Source: Euglena gracilis
Lineage: Eukaryota > Euglenida > Euglenophyceae > Euglenales
NCBI GenBank assembly: GCA_039621445.1
Contig: CP154955.1
Span: 17,092,691 to 17,156,690 of the forward strand
Direction: 5' to 3'
Length of the DNA stretch: 64,000 bases
Position numbers and translations under genes: made by a program. This document shows, piece after piece, positions 31,707-45,223 of the stretch. A model generated the notes under the pieces. The model searched no databases and was not told where the DNA came from. It saw only the letters and a list, made by a program, of their open reading frames with translations. Each line of letters opens with the position of its first letter. Within the stretch, counting starts at the first letter, position 1.

Positions 31707-31849
31707 GTTTTGAATAGTGCTGAGCTCTTAATAAGCGCGCACCCACCCCTTCATTGACCCCTCCATAAATACCGGCGCACTCCATGGAGCTCTTTTGCCT
31801 GAAATCCATGGGTTTTGTGCCAGAAACAGGGCGCCAATCACAGGCAGAA

Positions 31850-34800
31850 AGATCCAGCTCTGTTATTTTTGGTTAACGGGGGTCGAAACAAAAACCGTCA
31901 TATTCGACTCAAGAACAGTTTCTCCGGGTCCGGGGGCCCAAGCAACATGTTTTGGTAAAAAAAAAATTTCGATTTTTCGACTTTTTTCGACCCCCGTTTT
32001 TTTGACCCAATCAATGGGTCGGCGGCAAAACGGGGCGCGGTTGGCGGGTCGAAAAACGCTCGCGTTTTCGGCTCAAAAAAGTTTTTTTCCGGGTCCGGGA
32101 GGCCCAAAAAACATCGTTTCGGGCAAAAAAAATTTTTTCGTTTTTTTTCGACTTTTTTGACCGGTTTTTGACGCCAACAGTCAATGGGTGCGGCGGCCCA
32201 AACGGGGCGCTGGCGACGGTCGAAAGAAAACGCTCGTTTTCGGCTCAAAAACAGTCCTGTGAACTGGCCCAAATTGGCCAAAAAACGCCCGTATTCTCGG
32301 GCGGGGCGGTGAGTGAGTTGCGGGGAAACCCAAAATCCCCAGTAGATAGAGCGTTCCAAGGGCTTCAATTTAGGTTCACCGGGACATTTTCCTTTGATTT
32401 TGCATCATTTTCGAGAAATTTTGCAAACATCGATTTTTTGACCCCACCACCCCCGAAACGGCTAAGCGAACAGAGGGAAAACTGTACAAAACCGCCATCT
32501 GCGCCGAAAACGGCGTTAACTCGGGCTTGGGGAGGTCGGCGGGAAATCTTGAATAAAATACCGGTGGATGGGGCGTTCCAAGGCTTCAAATCAGGTCTCC
32601 GGACATTTCCCTTGATTGGCTCTTCTTCAGGGTTTTGGAGATTTTGGAAAATGACATTTTTTTGGCCGAAAATGGCAGAGTCCAAAGAGGGGGGGGGTGG
32701 CCGATCCTACCCAGTTTGGACCCCTTCGCGCGCGTTGAATAACTCGGGACTGGCGGGGAGTGGGGTCAACACCGGGGTGATTCGGAAACTAGGAATCCAG
32801 TCGCTGGAGACTGAAAAATTTTTTTTCGGAACGGGGCCGGGATCATGGTGATAATCTACGCCGTGGTGAGCATAGCAGACGGTTCCCAGAGGTGGGAGCC
32901 CCGAGGGGGGGGGAGGGGGGGGAGGGGGGGGGGGGTTCGGGGGGGGGTTTCTCCCCGGCGTAAGCTTCGCTCTTACCCATAAAGGGATAAGAGCGAAGCG
33001 AACCCTCCATAACTTAACGGCACACCCATGGTGCTCTTGTGACTGAAATCCATTGTGTTTTGTTGCCAGAACCAGGGCTGCTGTGGGGGTCGAAAAAAAC
33101 GCTGTTTGTGGTCAAAACCAGTTCTGGGCTGCGGGAGGCCAAAAAAAAAAACATCGTTCCGGCCAAAAAAAATTTTTTCATTTTTTTCTTCTTTTTTTTT
33201 CACATAAGGGCGTACCACAAAGTTTTGCGGTCCAAGTCAATGGGGGAGGAGGCGGCCAGCAATGGCATATTGTCTTCACCGGCCAGCGTCGAAAAAAACG
33301 CCTCGTTTTGGCTCAAAATGTTTTCCGGGTCCGGGAGGCCAAAAACAATCGTTTGGGCCAAAAAAAAATTTTTCGATTTTTTTCGACTTTTTCGACGCGG
33401 TTTTGACCCAAAGTCAATGGGGGGCGCCCAAAAGCGGGGCCGCTTGGCGGGTCGGAGGAAGAAAAAGAAAAAAAAACGCTCGTTTTCGGTCAAAAAACAG
33501 TTTTTCCGGGTCGGGAGGCCAAAAAACTCGTTTCGGCGCAAAAAATTTTTTTTCGATTTTTCGGACTTTTTGACCCGGGGTTTTACCCAAAGTCCAATGG
33601 GATCGGCGCTTCGTTTTTCGCTGGGCCAAAAAACAGCTCGCTACGGGCCAAAAAATCCATCCGAAAAATACAAAATTATCATTTTCGATTTTTTTCGATT
33701 GTTTCGACCGGGGGGCGGTTTTGACCGCAACTTTTCGCAAAGGGTCTCGGCCCATAAACGGGGCGCTGGGGTCGAAAAACGCTCGTTTTCGGCTTCAAAA
33801 ACCGGGTCCGAAGCCCAAAAACATCGTTTCGGGCAAAAAAAAAAATTTTTCGGCTGCACTTTTGACCCGGTTTTGACTCAAAGTCACTGGGGGTCGGCGG
33901 CCTCGGCAGTGTGGCACGACAAAAAAGTTCTCGTTTTCGGCTCCCTCCTAGCCCAAAAACAAGTTTTTTCGGGTCGGGAGGCCAAAAAAAACATCGTTTG
34001 GGGCCAAAAAATCTTGTGCGCACTGCACAAAATTTTTTTTCGATTCCCAATTGGGGCATTTCGACTTGTTTCGGACCCGGTTGACCCTAAAGTCAATGGG
34101 GTTCGGCCGATGTCCCAAAACGGGGCGCTGGCTGCTGGTTGTTGGCGGGTCGAAAAAGTCGGAACGCTCGTTTTCGGCTCCTCCAAAAACAGTTTTTTTC
34201 CGGGTCCGGGAGGCCAAAAAAACAAAAACAACATCGTTTCGGGCCAAAAACACATTTTTTTCGATTTTTTTTTTCGGACTTTTTCGACCCGGTTTTTTGA
34301 CCCAAAAAGTCAATGGGTCGGCGGCCCAAAACGGGGTTTGCGTTGTTTGCTTGGGTCGAAAAAAAAAAAAAAAAAAACGCTCGTTTTCGGCTCCTCAAAA
34401 AACAGTTTTTCTGGGTCCGGGGGAGGACCAAAAAACATTCGTTTCGGGCAAAAATTAAAACAAAAAAAAAAAATTTTTTTTTTCGATTTTTTCGTCTTTT
34501 TCGACCCGGTTTTGTTTTTTTTGACCCAAAGCAATGGTCGGCGCGCCCAAAAACGGGGCCGATGGCGGGTCGAAAAAAAAAAAACGCTGTTTTCGGCTCA
34601 AAAAACAGTTTTTTCTGGGTCCGGGAGGCCCAAAAAACATCGTTTTCGGGCAAAAAAAAAAAAAATTTTTTTTTTCGATTTTTTTCGACTTTTTTCGACC
34701 CGTTTTTGGTTGTTTTTGACCCAAGTCAATGGGTCGGCCCCCCCGGCCCAAAACGGGGCGCTGGCGGGTCGAAAAACGCTCGTTTTCGGCTCAAAAACAG

Positions 34801-35370
34801 TTTTTCCGGGTCCGGGAGGCCAAAAAACATCGTTTCGGGCAAAAAAAAAATTTTTTCGTTTTTTTTCGACTTTTTCGCCCGGGTTTTGCCCAAAAGTATG
34901 GGGGTTGGCGGCCCAAAACGGGGCGCTGGCGGGTCGAAAAAACGCTCGTTTTCGGCTCAAAAAAAACAGTTTTTCCGGGTCCGGGAGGCCAAAAACATCT
35001 TTTCGGGCAAAACAAATTTTCTTTTTTTTCGACTTTTTCGACCCGGTTTTGACCCAAAGTCAATGGGTCGGCGGCCCAAAACGGGGCGCTGGCGGGTCGA
35101 AAAACGCTCGTTTTCGGCTCAAAAACAGTTTTTCTGGGTCCGGGAGGCCAAAAAACATCGTTTCGGGCAAAAAAAATTTTTCGATTTTTTTCGACTTTTT
35201 CGACCCGGTTTTGACCCAAAGTCAATGGGTCGGCGGCCCAAAACGGGGCGCTGGCGGGTCGAAAAACGCTCGTTTTCGGCTCAAAAACAGTTTTTCCGGG
35301 TCCGGGAGGCCAAAAAACATCGTTTCGGGCAAAAAAAAAACTTTTTCGATTTTTTTCGACTTTTTGGGCG
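31850..35370 (+). repeat. Satellite A array, about 162-bp unit
   Basis: Some twenty tandem, partly degenerate units. Unit landmarks: GACCCAAAGTCAATGGGTCG, GGCCCAAAACGGGGCGCTGG, ACGCTCGTTTTCGGCTC, AACAGTTTTTCCGGGTCCGG, GAGGCCAAAAAACATCGTTT, then A-run/T-run TTTTCGATTTTTTTCGAC. Period measured between 35061 and 35223 is 162 bp. Units are most uniform at the right end. One long open frame (33039-35381) is a by-product of the repeat, since its peptide repeats with the unit and drifts through A/T runs. Confidence 0.95.
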
Positions 35371-36060
35371 AAAACGGCTAAGTCGAACCCAAGAAAAAGT
35401 GTACAAAATGGCCTGAAATGGCCCAAATTGCCCACACAAACGCCCGTATCTCGGGCTGGGCGGTGAGTTGCGGGGAAACCAAAATCCCAGTAGATAGAGC
35501 GTTCCAAGGGCTTCAATTTAGGTCTCCGGACATTTCCTTTGATTTTGCATCATTTTCGAGAAATTTTGCAAACATCGATTTTTTGACCCCCCACCCCCCG
35601 AAAACGGCTAAGTCGAACAGAGGGAAAAGTGTACAAAACGGCCATCCGGGCCGAAAACGGCCGTATCTCGGGCTAGGCGGGGAGTTGCGGGGAAATCAAA
35701 ATACCGGTGGATGGGGCGTTCCAAGGGCTTCAAATCAGGTCTCCGGACATTTCCCTTGATTTGGCTTCATTTTGGAGATATTTGGAAAATTGACATTTTT
35801 TTGGCCGAAATGGCAGAGTCCAAAGAGGGGGGGGGTGGGCCGATCCTACCCAGTTTGGACCCCTTCGCGCGTGAATAACTCGGGCCTGGCGGGGAGTTGG
35901 GGGTCAACCCCGGGTGATTCGGAAACTAGGAATCCAGTCGCTCGTGAGTGAAAAATTTTTTTTCGGGAACGGGGCCGGGATCATGGTGATAATCCGCCGG
36001 TTCCCGAGGTGGCCCCGAGGGGGGGGGGCGGGGGGGGTGGCTCGGGGGGGTTTTCCCCCA
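35371..36060 (+). repeat. Satellite B sequence (non-A satellite)
   Basis: Related segments of about 210 bp containing GGCCGTATCTCGGGCTAGGC, GGAGTTGCGGGGAAATCAAA, GGGCGTTCCAAGGGCTTCAA and TTTGATTTTGCATCATTTTC. The same occurs at 32.3-32.85 kb, 49.25-49.6 kb and, inverted, at 53.2-53.8 kb. Confidence 0.9.
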
Positions 36061-36526
36061 GTTCCCCCAGTTCCCCCAGTTCGCTCTTACCCATAAAGGG
36101 ATAAGAGCTCAGCGACCCCCCCATACCCCACACCCCATACCCCCCCCCATACCCCCCCATACCCCCCCATACCCCGACCAATTTTTTTGCCACACAAACT
36201 ATGAAATTTTCGAGCGCGCTACGTATGAAATTGTTCGAGTGCCCGGGGGGGTCCCGCTCCCCCCTCCCCCGACCCCCCCGGCAACCAATATACACCTCAT
36301 CTTTGTCCCCGGACTTATTTTAAGGGCAAATCGCGCAAGTTATGCAACCGACGGAGGGCATGGTTGTGCGAAGCTTTGTGCAGTTCAGGCGACGGGAAGT
36401 GTGCGGCAAGTAGGTAAGTGTGCTGATGCTGATGCCAGTAGAAAGTGCATCATGGACCACCGTTTTTCAACAAAGCTCAACGACAACATCCCCACATACC
36501 CCCCATACCCCCCCCATACCAGGGTG

Positions 36527-39500
36527 TGACGTAGAGCTGAGCTCTTTGGGAGTCCACCCCGGCCCGGCCCGGGAAAAACGCTCATTTTCGGCTCAAAAAC
36601 AGTTTTTCTGGGTCAGGGAGGCCAAAAAACATCGTTTTGGAGCCAAAAAAAAATTTCGATTTTTTTCGACTTTTTTGACCTGATTTTGACCCAAAGTCAT
36701 GGGTTGGTGGCCCAAAACGGGGCGCTGGCTGGTCGCAAAACGCTCATTTTCGGCTCAAAAACAGTTTTTCCGGGTCCGGGAGGCCAAAAAAACATCGTTT
36801 CGGGCAAAAATTTTTTTTCAGTTTTTTTCGACTTTTTTGACCTGGTTTTGACCCAAAATCAATGGGTTGGTGGCCCAAAACGGGGCGCTGGCGGGTCGAA
36901 AAACGCTCATTTTTGGCTCGAAAACACTTTTTTCGGGTCCGGGAGGTCAAAAAGCATGGTTTTGGGCAAAAAATTTTTTTCGAATTTTTTCGACTTTTTG
37001 ACCCAAAAATGGCTAAGTCCACCGGCCGGGGGGCGGGCCCCGGCCAGGGGGGGGGGGGGGGCATGGGGGGGGGGTCCGGGTCGGAAAATTTTTTTCGCTC
37101 AAAAACACTTTTTTTGTGTTCTGAAGTGAAAAAAAGTGTTTTTGAGCGAAAAAATTTTTTTCAAAATTTTGGGTCCCGACCTGCCACCCGACCCCCCCTC
37201 GCCCAGCCGCCCTGACGGCGCCAATGGGGTCCCCGAATACCCAAAACTGGCCCAAAATCGCACAACCAGGCCTCGGGAACCCCAAAAAACGGTCAAAACC
37301 CCCCCTAAACCTAATGATTGATCCCCTGGTTTGGGTTCCAACTCCTCGTCTAGCCCGAGATACGGCCAATTTACGGTTTCGGGCCCCGAAATGGCCAGAA
37401 CTGGCAAAACTGGCCCAAAACCCCTAAAACGGCGGTATCTCGGGCTAGGCGAGGAGTTGTCCCAAACCGCGCATACCGATCGATAGGGCGTTCCAAGGTC
37501 GTCAAATGAGGTCGCCATCACTTTTCCTCAACTCCGCAGCGTTTTCGAGGTATTTTGAATTTTTCGATTTTTGACCCCCAGCCCGGCCGCCCTCGAACCC
37601 CCGCAGGGGTCCCCAAATACCCAAAACTGGCCCAAAATCACACAACCAGACCCCAGGAACCCCAAAAAACGGTCAAACCCCCCCCCTAAACCTAATGATT
37701 GACCCCCTGGTTTGGGCTCCAACTCCTCGTCTAGCCCGAGATATGGGCAAATTACGGTTTTGGGCCCCGAATGGGCCCGAAATGGCCAAAACTGGCCAAA
37801 CTGGCCCAAAACAAGCGCGCATACCGATCGATCCGTCGTCCCAAGGTCGTCAAATAAGGTCGCCATCACTTTTCCTCAACTCCCCAGCGTTTTCGAGATA
37901 TTTTGAATTTTTCGATTTTTTGACCCCCAAAATGACCCATTTTTGGCAGAGTCCCCCCCCTGGCGAAACCCAAAAACGGCCATATCTCGGCCCAGGCGGG
38001 GAGTTGGCCCAAACCGCGCATACCGGTGGATAGGGCGTCCCAAAGTTGTGGAATGAGGTACTCTTTAGTTTTTCTCAACTCCCCGGCGTTTTCGAGATAT
38101 TTTGAATTTTTCGATTTTTTGACCCCAAAAAATGTGTCCGCGGCAAAATTTCTGGAAAAAAAAGGTAGACAACTTTTTGTAGGGTTTTTGACAAAGTCGG
38201 GGCAGGGGGGCGCGGGGGTTGGTACGAAAAAACGCTCGTTTTCGGCCAATCACAGTTTTCCGGGGTCCGGATCCCAAAAATCTGGCGAGTTTTGTTTTTT
38301 TCGGTTTTTTGACGTCAATGGTGGGCCCAAGGGGCCTCGTCGGGAAACGCTCGCGTTTTTTGTCTAAAAAATTCGTTTTGTGGGTTTCATGGGTCGTTTT
38401 TAAAAAAATTTTTTTTTCGGTTTTTCGACTTTTTCGACTTTTTGCCCGGGAATGGGGTTTTGGAGAAAACGGGGGGGGGGGGGGCAAAGGTGGCGGGGAG
38501 GGGGGGGCTCTGGAAAAAAACATCTCCTAACCTATGGCTTTACTTTTGGTCGGAATCCAATCACATCGATAATCCTCGGGTCGACCTACCCAAGTATCGG
38601 CCCACGATCAGGGGTGTGACGTAGAGCTGAGCTCTTTGGATGGCCACCCCGGCCCGGCCGGGGCGCCGCTCATTTTCGGCTCAAAAACTGTTTTTCCGGG
38701 TCAGGGAGGCCAAAAAAACATCGTATTGGGCAGAAAAATTTTTTCGAAATTTTTCGACTTTTTTGGCCAAGTTTTGACACAAAGTCAATGGGTTGGCGGC
38801 CCAAAACGGGGCGCTGGCGGTCGAAAATCGCTCATTTTTGGCTCAAAAACAGTTTTTCTGGGTCCGGGAGGGCAAAAAACATCGTTTTGGGCAAAATTTT
38901 TTTTTTCGATTTTTTTCTATTTTTTTGACCCGGTTTTGACCCAAAGTTAATGGGTTGGCGGTCTAAAACGGGGCTGTGGCGGGTCGAAAAAAACGCTCAT
39001 TTTCGGCTCCAAAAACCATTTTTTTCCGGGTCCGGGAGGCCAAAAATTTTTTTTTCGATTTTTTCGACTTTTGGCCCGAAAACGGCTAAGTCAGACAGTG
39101 GGAGTGGGAAAAGTGTACAAAACGGCCATTTGGACCGAAAAACGGCCATATCTCGGGCCAGGCGGGGAGTTGGCCCAAAGCGAAATAAGGTGGATAGGGC
39201 GTTCCAAGTTGTGGAATAGGTCTTTGGTTTTTCTCAACTCCCAGCGTTTTCGAGATATTTTGAATTTTTCGATTTTTTGACCCCAAAAATGACCGTTTTT
39301 GGCAGAGTCCCCGCACTTTCGATACCACAAAACGGCCATATCTCGGCCCTGGCGGGGAGTTGGCCCAAACCGCGCACCGGTGGATAGGGCGTCCAAAGTT
39401 GTGGAATGAGGTGGTACTCTTTACTTTTTCTCAACTCCCCGGCGTTTTCGAGATATTTTGAATTTGTCGGTTATTTGACCCCAAAAATGGCCCTGTTGCC

Positions 39501-42500
39501 GGACAAACAAAATTTCTTTGGAAAAAAAACGGTAGATAACTTTTTTGCTCGGCCATATCTCCCCCGGACTGGCGGAGAGGTTGCGGGTAACCGAAGGGCT
39601 CTGGAGGTACTAGGGATCGTCACCTAACCTATAGGCTATTCACTTTGGGGGCCGCGGAAATCCAGCACATCGAAATCCCAAATCCCAGGGTTTCCGGAAC
39701 CTACCCAGGGGGGGGCGGGGGCGGGGGCGGGGGGGACGGGGGGGGCGGGGGGGGGGGGGGGGGCGGGGGGGGCGGGGGGGGGGGGGGGGGGGGGGGGGCG
39801 GGGGGCGGGGGGGTCCGACCCCCCCTCCGGCCCCGGTGGTAAGCTTCGCTCTTACTCTAAAGAGATAAGAGCTCAGCGACCAGGGTGTGACGTAGAGCTG
39901 AGCTCTTTGGGGGACCACTCCGGCCCGGCCTGCGAAAAACGCTCATTTTCGGCCCAAAAACACTTTTTCTGGGTCCGGGAGACCATAAAACATCGTTTTG
40001 GGCGAAAAATTTTTTTCGATTTTTTTCGAATTTTTTGACCCGGTTTTGAGCCAAAGTCAATGGGTTTTCCAACCAAAAAGGGGCCCTGGCGGGTCGAAAA
40101 ACTCTCATTTTCAGCTCAAAAACACTTTTTCCAGGTCCGGGAGGCCATAAAACATGGTTTTGGGCGAAAAAATTTTTTTCGATTTTTTTCGACTTTTTTG
40201 ACCCGGTTTTGACCCAAAGTCAATGGGTTGTCCAACCAAAACGGGGCGCTGGCGGGTCGAAAAACGCTCATTTTCAGCTCAAAACCACTTTTTCCGGGTC
40301 CGGAGGCCAAAAAACATGCTTTTGGGCGAAAAAAAATTTTTCGATATTTTTCGACTTTTTGGCCCGAAAACGGCTAAGTCGGACAGTGGGAAAAGTGTAC
40401 AAAACGGCCATTTGGACCGAAAAACGACCATATCTCGGGCCAGGCGAGGAGTTGGCCCAAACTGCGAATACGGGTGGATAGGGCGTCCCAAAGTTGTGGA
40501 ATGAGGTACTCTTCACTTTTTATCAACTCCCCAGCGTTTTCGAGATATTTTGAATTTTTCGATTTTTTGACCCCAAAAATGGCCCCTTTTGCCGGTCCAA
40601 CAAAATTTCTTTGGAAAAAAAACGGTAGACAACTTTTTTGCTCGGACCATATCTCCGGACTGGCGGGGAGTTGGGGGCAAAATGAGGGCTCGTTAGAAAC
40701 TAGAAATCCTCTCCTAACCTATAGGCTATTAACTTTGGGTCCCCGGAAATCCAATCACATCGATAATCCTCGGGGGCCATTGCCTACCCAGGGGGGGGGG
40801 GGGGGGGGGGGCGGGGGGGCGGGGGGGCGGGGGGGGGCGGGGGGGTCAGGGGGGGTCTCCGGGGGTCGCTCTTACTCTAAAGAGATAAGAGCTCAGCGAC
40901 CAGGGTGTGACGTAGAGCTGAGCTCTTTGGAAGACCACCCCGGCCCGGCCCGGGAAAAACGCTCATTTTCGGCTTCAAAACAGTTTTTCCGGGTCAGGGA
41001 GGCCAAAAAACATCGTTCTGGGGCAAATTTTTTTTTCGATTTTTTTCGACTTTTTGGCCCGGTTTTGACCCAAATCAATGGGTTGGCGGCCCAAAACGGG
41101 GCGCTGGTGGTCGAAAAACGCTCGTTTTCGGCTCAAAAACAGTTTTTCCGGGTCCGGGAGGTCAAAAAACATGGTTTTGGGCGAAAAATTTTTTTTCAAT
41201 TTTTTCGACTTTTTTGACCCGGTTTTGACCCAAAGTCAATGGGTTGGCAAACCAAAACGGGACGCTGGCGGGTCGAAAAACGCTCATTTTCGGCTCAAAA
41301 AAACATTTTTCGGGTCCGGGAGGCCAAAAAAACATGGTTTTGGGCGGAAAAAAAAATTTTGATTTTTCTTCGACTTTTTGGCCCGAAAACGGCTAAGTAA
41401 GACAGTGGGAAAAGTGTACAAAACGGCCATTTGGACCGAAAAACGACCATATCTCGGGCCAGGCGGGGAGTTGGCCCAAACTGCGAATACCGGTGGATGG
41501 GGCGTCCCAAAGTTGTGGAATGAGGTACTCTTTGGTTTTTCTCAACTCCCCAGCGTTTTCGAGATATTTTGAATTTTTCGATTTTTTGACCCCCAAAATG
41601 ACCCATTTTTGGCAGAGTCCCCCCCCTGGCGAAACCCAAAAACGGCCATATCTCGGCCCAGGCGGGGAGTTGGCCCAAACCGCGCATACCGGTGGATAGG
41701 GCGTCCCAAAGTTGTGGAATGAGGTACTCTTTAGTTTTTCTCAACTCCCCGGCGTTTTCGAGATATTTTGAATTTTTCGATTTTTTGACCCCAAAAAGTG
41801 GCCCCTGTTGCCGGTCCAACAAAATTTCTTTGGAAAAAAAACGGTAGACAACTTTTTTGCTCGGGCCATATCTCCGGACTGGCGGGGAGTTAGGGGCAAA
41901 ATGAGGGCTCGTTGGAAACTAGAAATCCTCTCCTAACCTATAGGCTATTAACTTTTCGGCTCCGGAAGTCCAATCACATCGATAATCCTCGGGTGCCCCG
42001 ACCTACCCAGGGGGGGGCGGGGGGGGGCGGGGGGGGGGCGGGGGGCGGGGGGGTCCGACCCCCCCTCCGGCCCCGGTGGTAAGCTTCGCTCTTACTCTAA
42101 AGAGATAAGAGCTCAGCGACCAGGGTGTGACGTAGAGCTGAGCTCTTTGGGAGACCACCCCAGCCCGGCCCGGGAAAAACGCTCATTTTCGGCTCAAACA
42201 CAGGTTTTCCCGGTCCGGGAGGCCAAAAAACATCGTTTTGGGGCAAAAAAATTTTTCGATTTTTTTCGACTTTTTTGACCCGGTTTTGACCCAAAGTCAA
42301 TGGGTTGGCGGCCCAAAACGGGGCGCTGGCGGGTCGAAAAACGCTCATTTTTGGCTCAAAAACAGTTTTTCTGGGTCCGGGAGGCCAAAAAACATCGTTT
42401 CGGGCAAAAAAAATTTTTTCGATTTTTTTCGACTTTTTTCACCCGGTTTTGACCCAAAGTCAAAGGGTCGGCAGCCCAAAACGGGGCGCTGGCGGGTCGA

Positions 42501-43802
42501 AAAATGCTCATTTTTGGCTCGAAAACACTTTTTTCGGGTCCGGGAGGTCAAAAAACATGGTTTTGGGGCGAAAAAAATTTTTTGAATTTTTTTGACTTTT
42601 TTGACCCAAAAATGGCTAAGTCCACCGGCCAGGGGGGGAGGGATCCAGGGGGGGGGCATGGAGGGGTCCGGGTCGGAAATTTTTTTTCGCTCAAAAACAC
42701 TTTTTTTGATGTTCTGAAGTGAAAAAAAGTGTTTTTGAGCGAAAAAATTTTTTCAAAATTTTGGGTCCCGACCTGCCACCCGACCCCCCCTCACCCAGCC
42801 GCCCTCACGGCGCGCGATGGGGTCCCCGAACACCCAAAACTGGCCAAAATCGCACAACCAGACCCCGGGAACCCCAAAAAAACGGTCAAAACCCCCCCCT
42901 AAACGTAATGTTTGACCCCCAGTTTGGGTCCCAACTCCCCGTCTAGCCCGAGATACGGCCAATTTACGGTTTCGGGCCCTGAACGGGCCAAAACTGGCAA
43001 AACGGGCCCAAAACCCCCAAAACGGCCGTATCTCGGGCTAGGCAAGGAGTTGTCCTGAACCGCGCATACCGATCGATAGGGCGTTCCAAGGTCATCAAAT
43101 AAGGTCGCCATCACTTTTCCTCAACTCTGCAGCGTTTTCGAGATATTTTGAAATTTTCGATTTTTGGACCCCAGCCCCGCGGACCTCGAACCCCCGCAGG
43201 GGTCCCCGAATACCCAAAAATGGCCCAAAATGGCACAACCAGACCCCGGGAACCCCAAAAAACGGTCAAACCCCCCCCTAAACCTAATGATTGACCCCCT
43301 GGTTTGGGCTCCAACTCCCCGTCTAGCCCGAGATACGGGCAAATTACGGTTTCGGGCCCCGAACGGGCCCGAAATGGCCAAAACTGGCCAAACTGGCCCA
43401 AAACCACAAAACGGCCGTATCTCGGGCTACGCGGGGAGTTGGCCCAAACCGCGCATACCGATCGATCGGGCGTCCCAAAGTTGAGGAATGACGTCCTCTT
43501 TACTTTTTCTCAACTCCGCGGCGTTTTCGAGATATTTTGAAATTATCGATTTTTTGACCCCAAAATGACCCTGCTTTTTCCCCGGGAAAAAAAACGGTAC
43601 ACAACTTTTTTGCTCGGGCCATATCTCCGGACTGGCGGGGAGTTGCGGGTAACCGAAGGGCTCTGGAGGTACTAGGGACCGTCCCCTAACCTATAGGCCA
43701 TTCACTTTGGGGGCCCGGAAATCCAGTCACATCGATAATCCTAGGGTTTCCGGACCTACCCAGGGGGGGGCGGGGGGGGGCGGGGGGGGGGGGGGGGGGG
43801 GG

Positions 43803-43841
<39 letters not shown>

Positions 43842-45173
43842 CTTCGCTCTTACTCTAAAGAGATAAGAGCTCAGCGACCAGGGTGTGACGTAGAGCTGAG
43901 CTCTTTGGAAGATCACCCCGGACCGGACCGGGGAAAAGGCTCATTTTCGGCCCAAAAACAGTTTTTCCGGGTCAGGGAGGCCAAAAAACACGGGTTTGGG
44001 GCCAAAATTTTTTTCGATTTTTTTCGACTTTTTTGACCGGTTTTGACCCAAAATCAATCGGTCGGCGGTCCAAAACGGGGTGCCGGCGGGTCGAAAAACG
44101 CTCGTTTTCGGCTCAAAAACAGTTTTTCCGGGTCCGGGAGGCCAAAAAACATCGTTTCGGGCAAAAAAATTTTTTTCGATTTTATTCGACTTTTTTGACC
44201 CGGGTTTGACCCAAAGTCAATGGGTCGGCGGTCCAAAACGGGGTGCCGGCGGGTCGAAAAACGCTCGTTTTCGGCTCCAAAACACTTTTTTCGGGTCCAG
44301 GAGGTCAAAAAACATGATTTTGGGCAAAAAAAAATTTTTCGATTTTTTTCGACTTTTTGACCCAAAAATGGCTAAGTCCACCGGCCAGGGGCGGGCCCCA
44401 GCCGGGGTGGGGTGGGGTGGGGGGGGGGGAGTCCGGGTCGGAAAATTTTTTTTTGCTCAAAAACACTTTTTTTGATGTTCGGAAGTGAAAAAAAGTGTTT
44501 TTGAGCGAAAAAAAAATTTTCAAAATTTTTGGTCCTGACCTGCCACCCGACCACCCCTCGCCCAGCCACCCTCACAGCGCGCGCAGGGGTCCCCGAATAC
44601 CCAAAACTGGCCCAAAATCGCACAACCAGACCCCGGGAACCCCAAAAAACGGTCAAAACCCCCCCCTAAACCTAATGATTGACCCCCTGGTTTGGGCTGC
44701 AACTCCTCGTCTAGCCCGAGATACGGCCAATTTACGGTTTCGGGCCCCGAACGGGCCAGAAATGGCCAAAACTGGCCAAACTGGCCCAAAACCCCAAAAC
44801 GGCCGTATCTCGGGCTAGGCGAGGAGTTGGCCCAAACCGCGCATACCGATCGATCGGGCGTCCCAAAGTTGTGGAATGACGTCCTCTTTACTTTTCCTCA
44901 ACTCCGCAGCGTTTTCGAGATATTTTGAATTTATCGATTTTTTGACCCCAAAATGACCCTGCAATTTTACGAAAAAAAAAAACGGTAGACAACTTTTTTG
45001 CTCGGGCCAGATCTCCGGACCGGCGGGGAGTTGCGGGTAGCGTGACGGCTCTGGAGAAACTAGGGAACCTCTCCTAACCTATAGGCCATTCACTTTGGGG
45101 GCCCGGAAATCGGGTCACATCGATAATCCTCGGGTGGCCGGACCTACTCAGGGAGGGGGGGGGGGGCGGGGGG

Positions 45174-45223
<50 letters not shown>

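Noticed and set aside
33039-35381. 780-aa and overlapping long open frames
   Set aside because: The peptide repeats with the 162-bp satellite unit and changes frame at A/T runs; stop-poor repeat sequence explains it.
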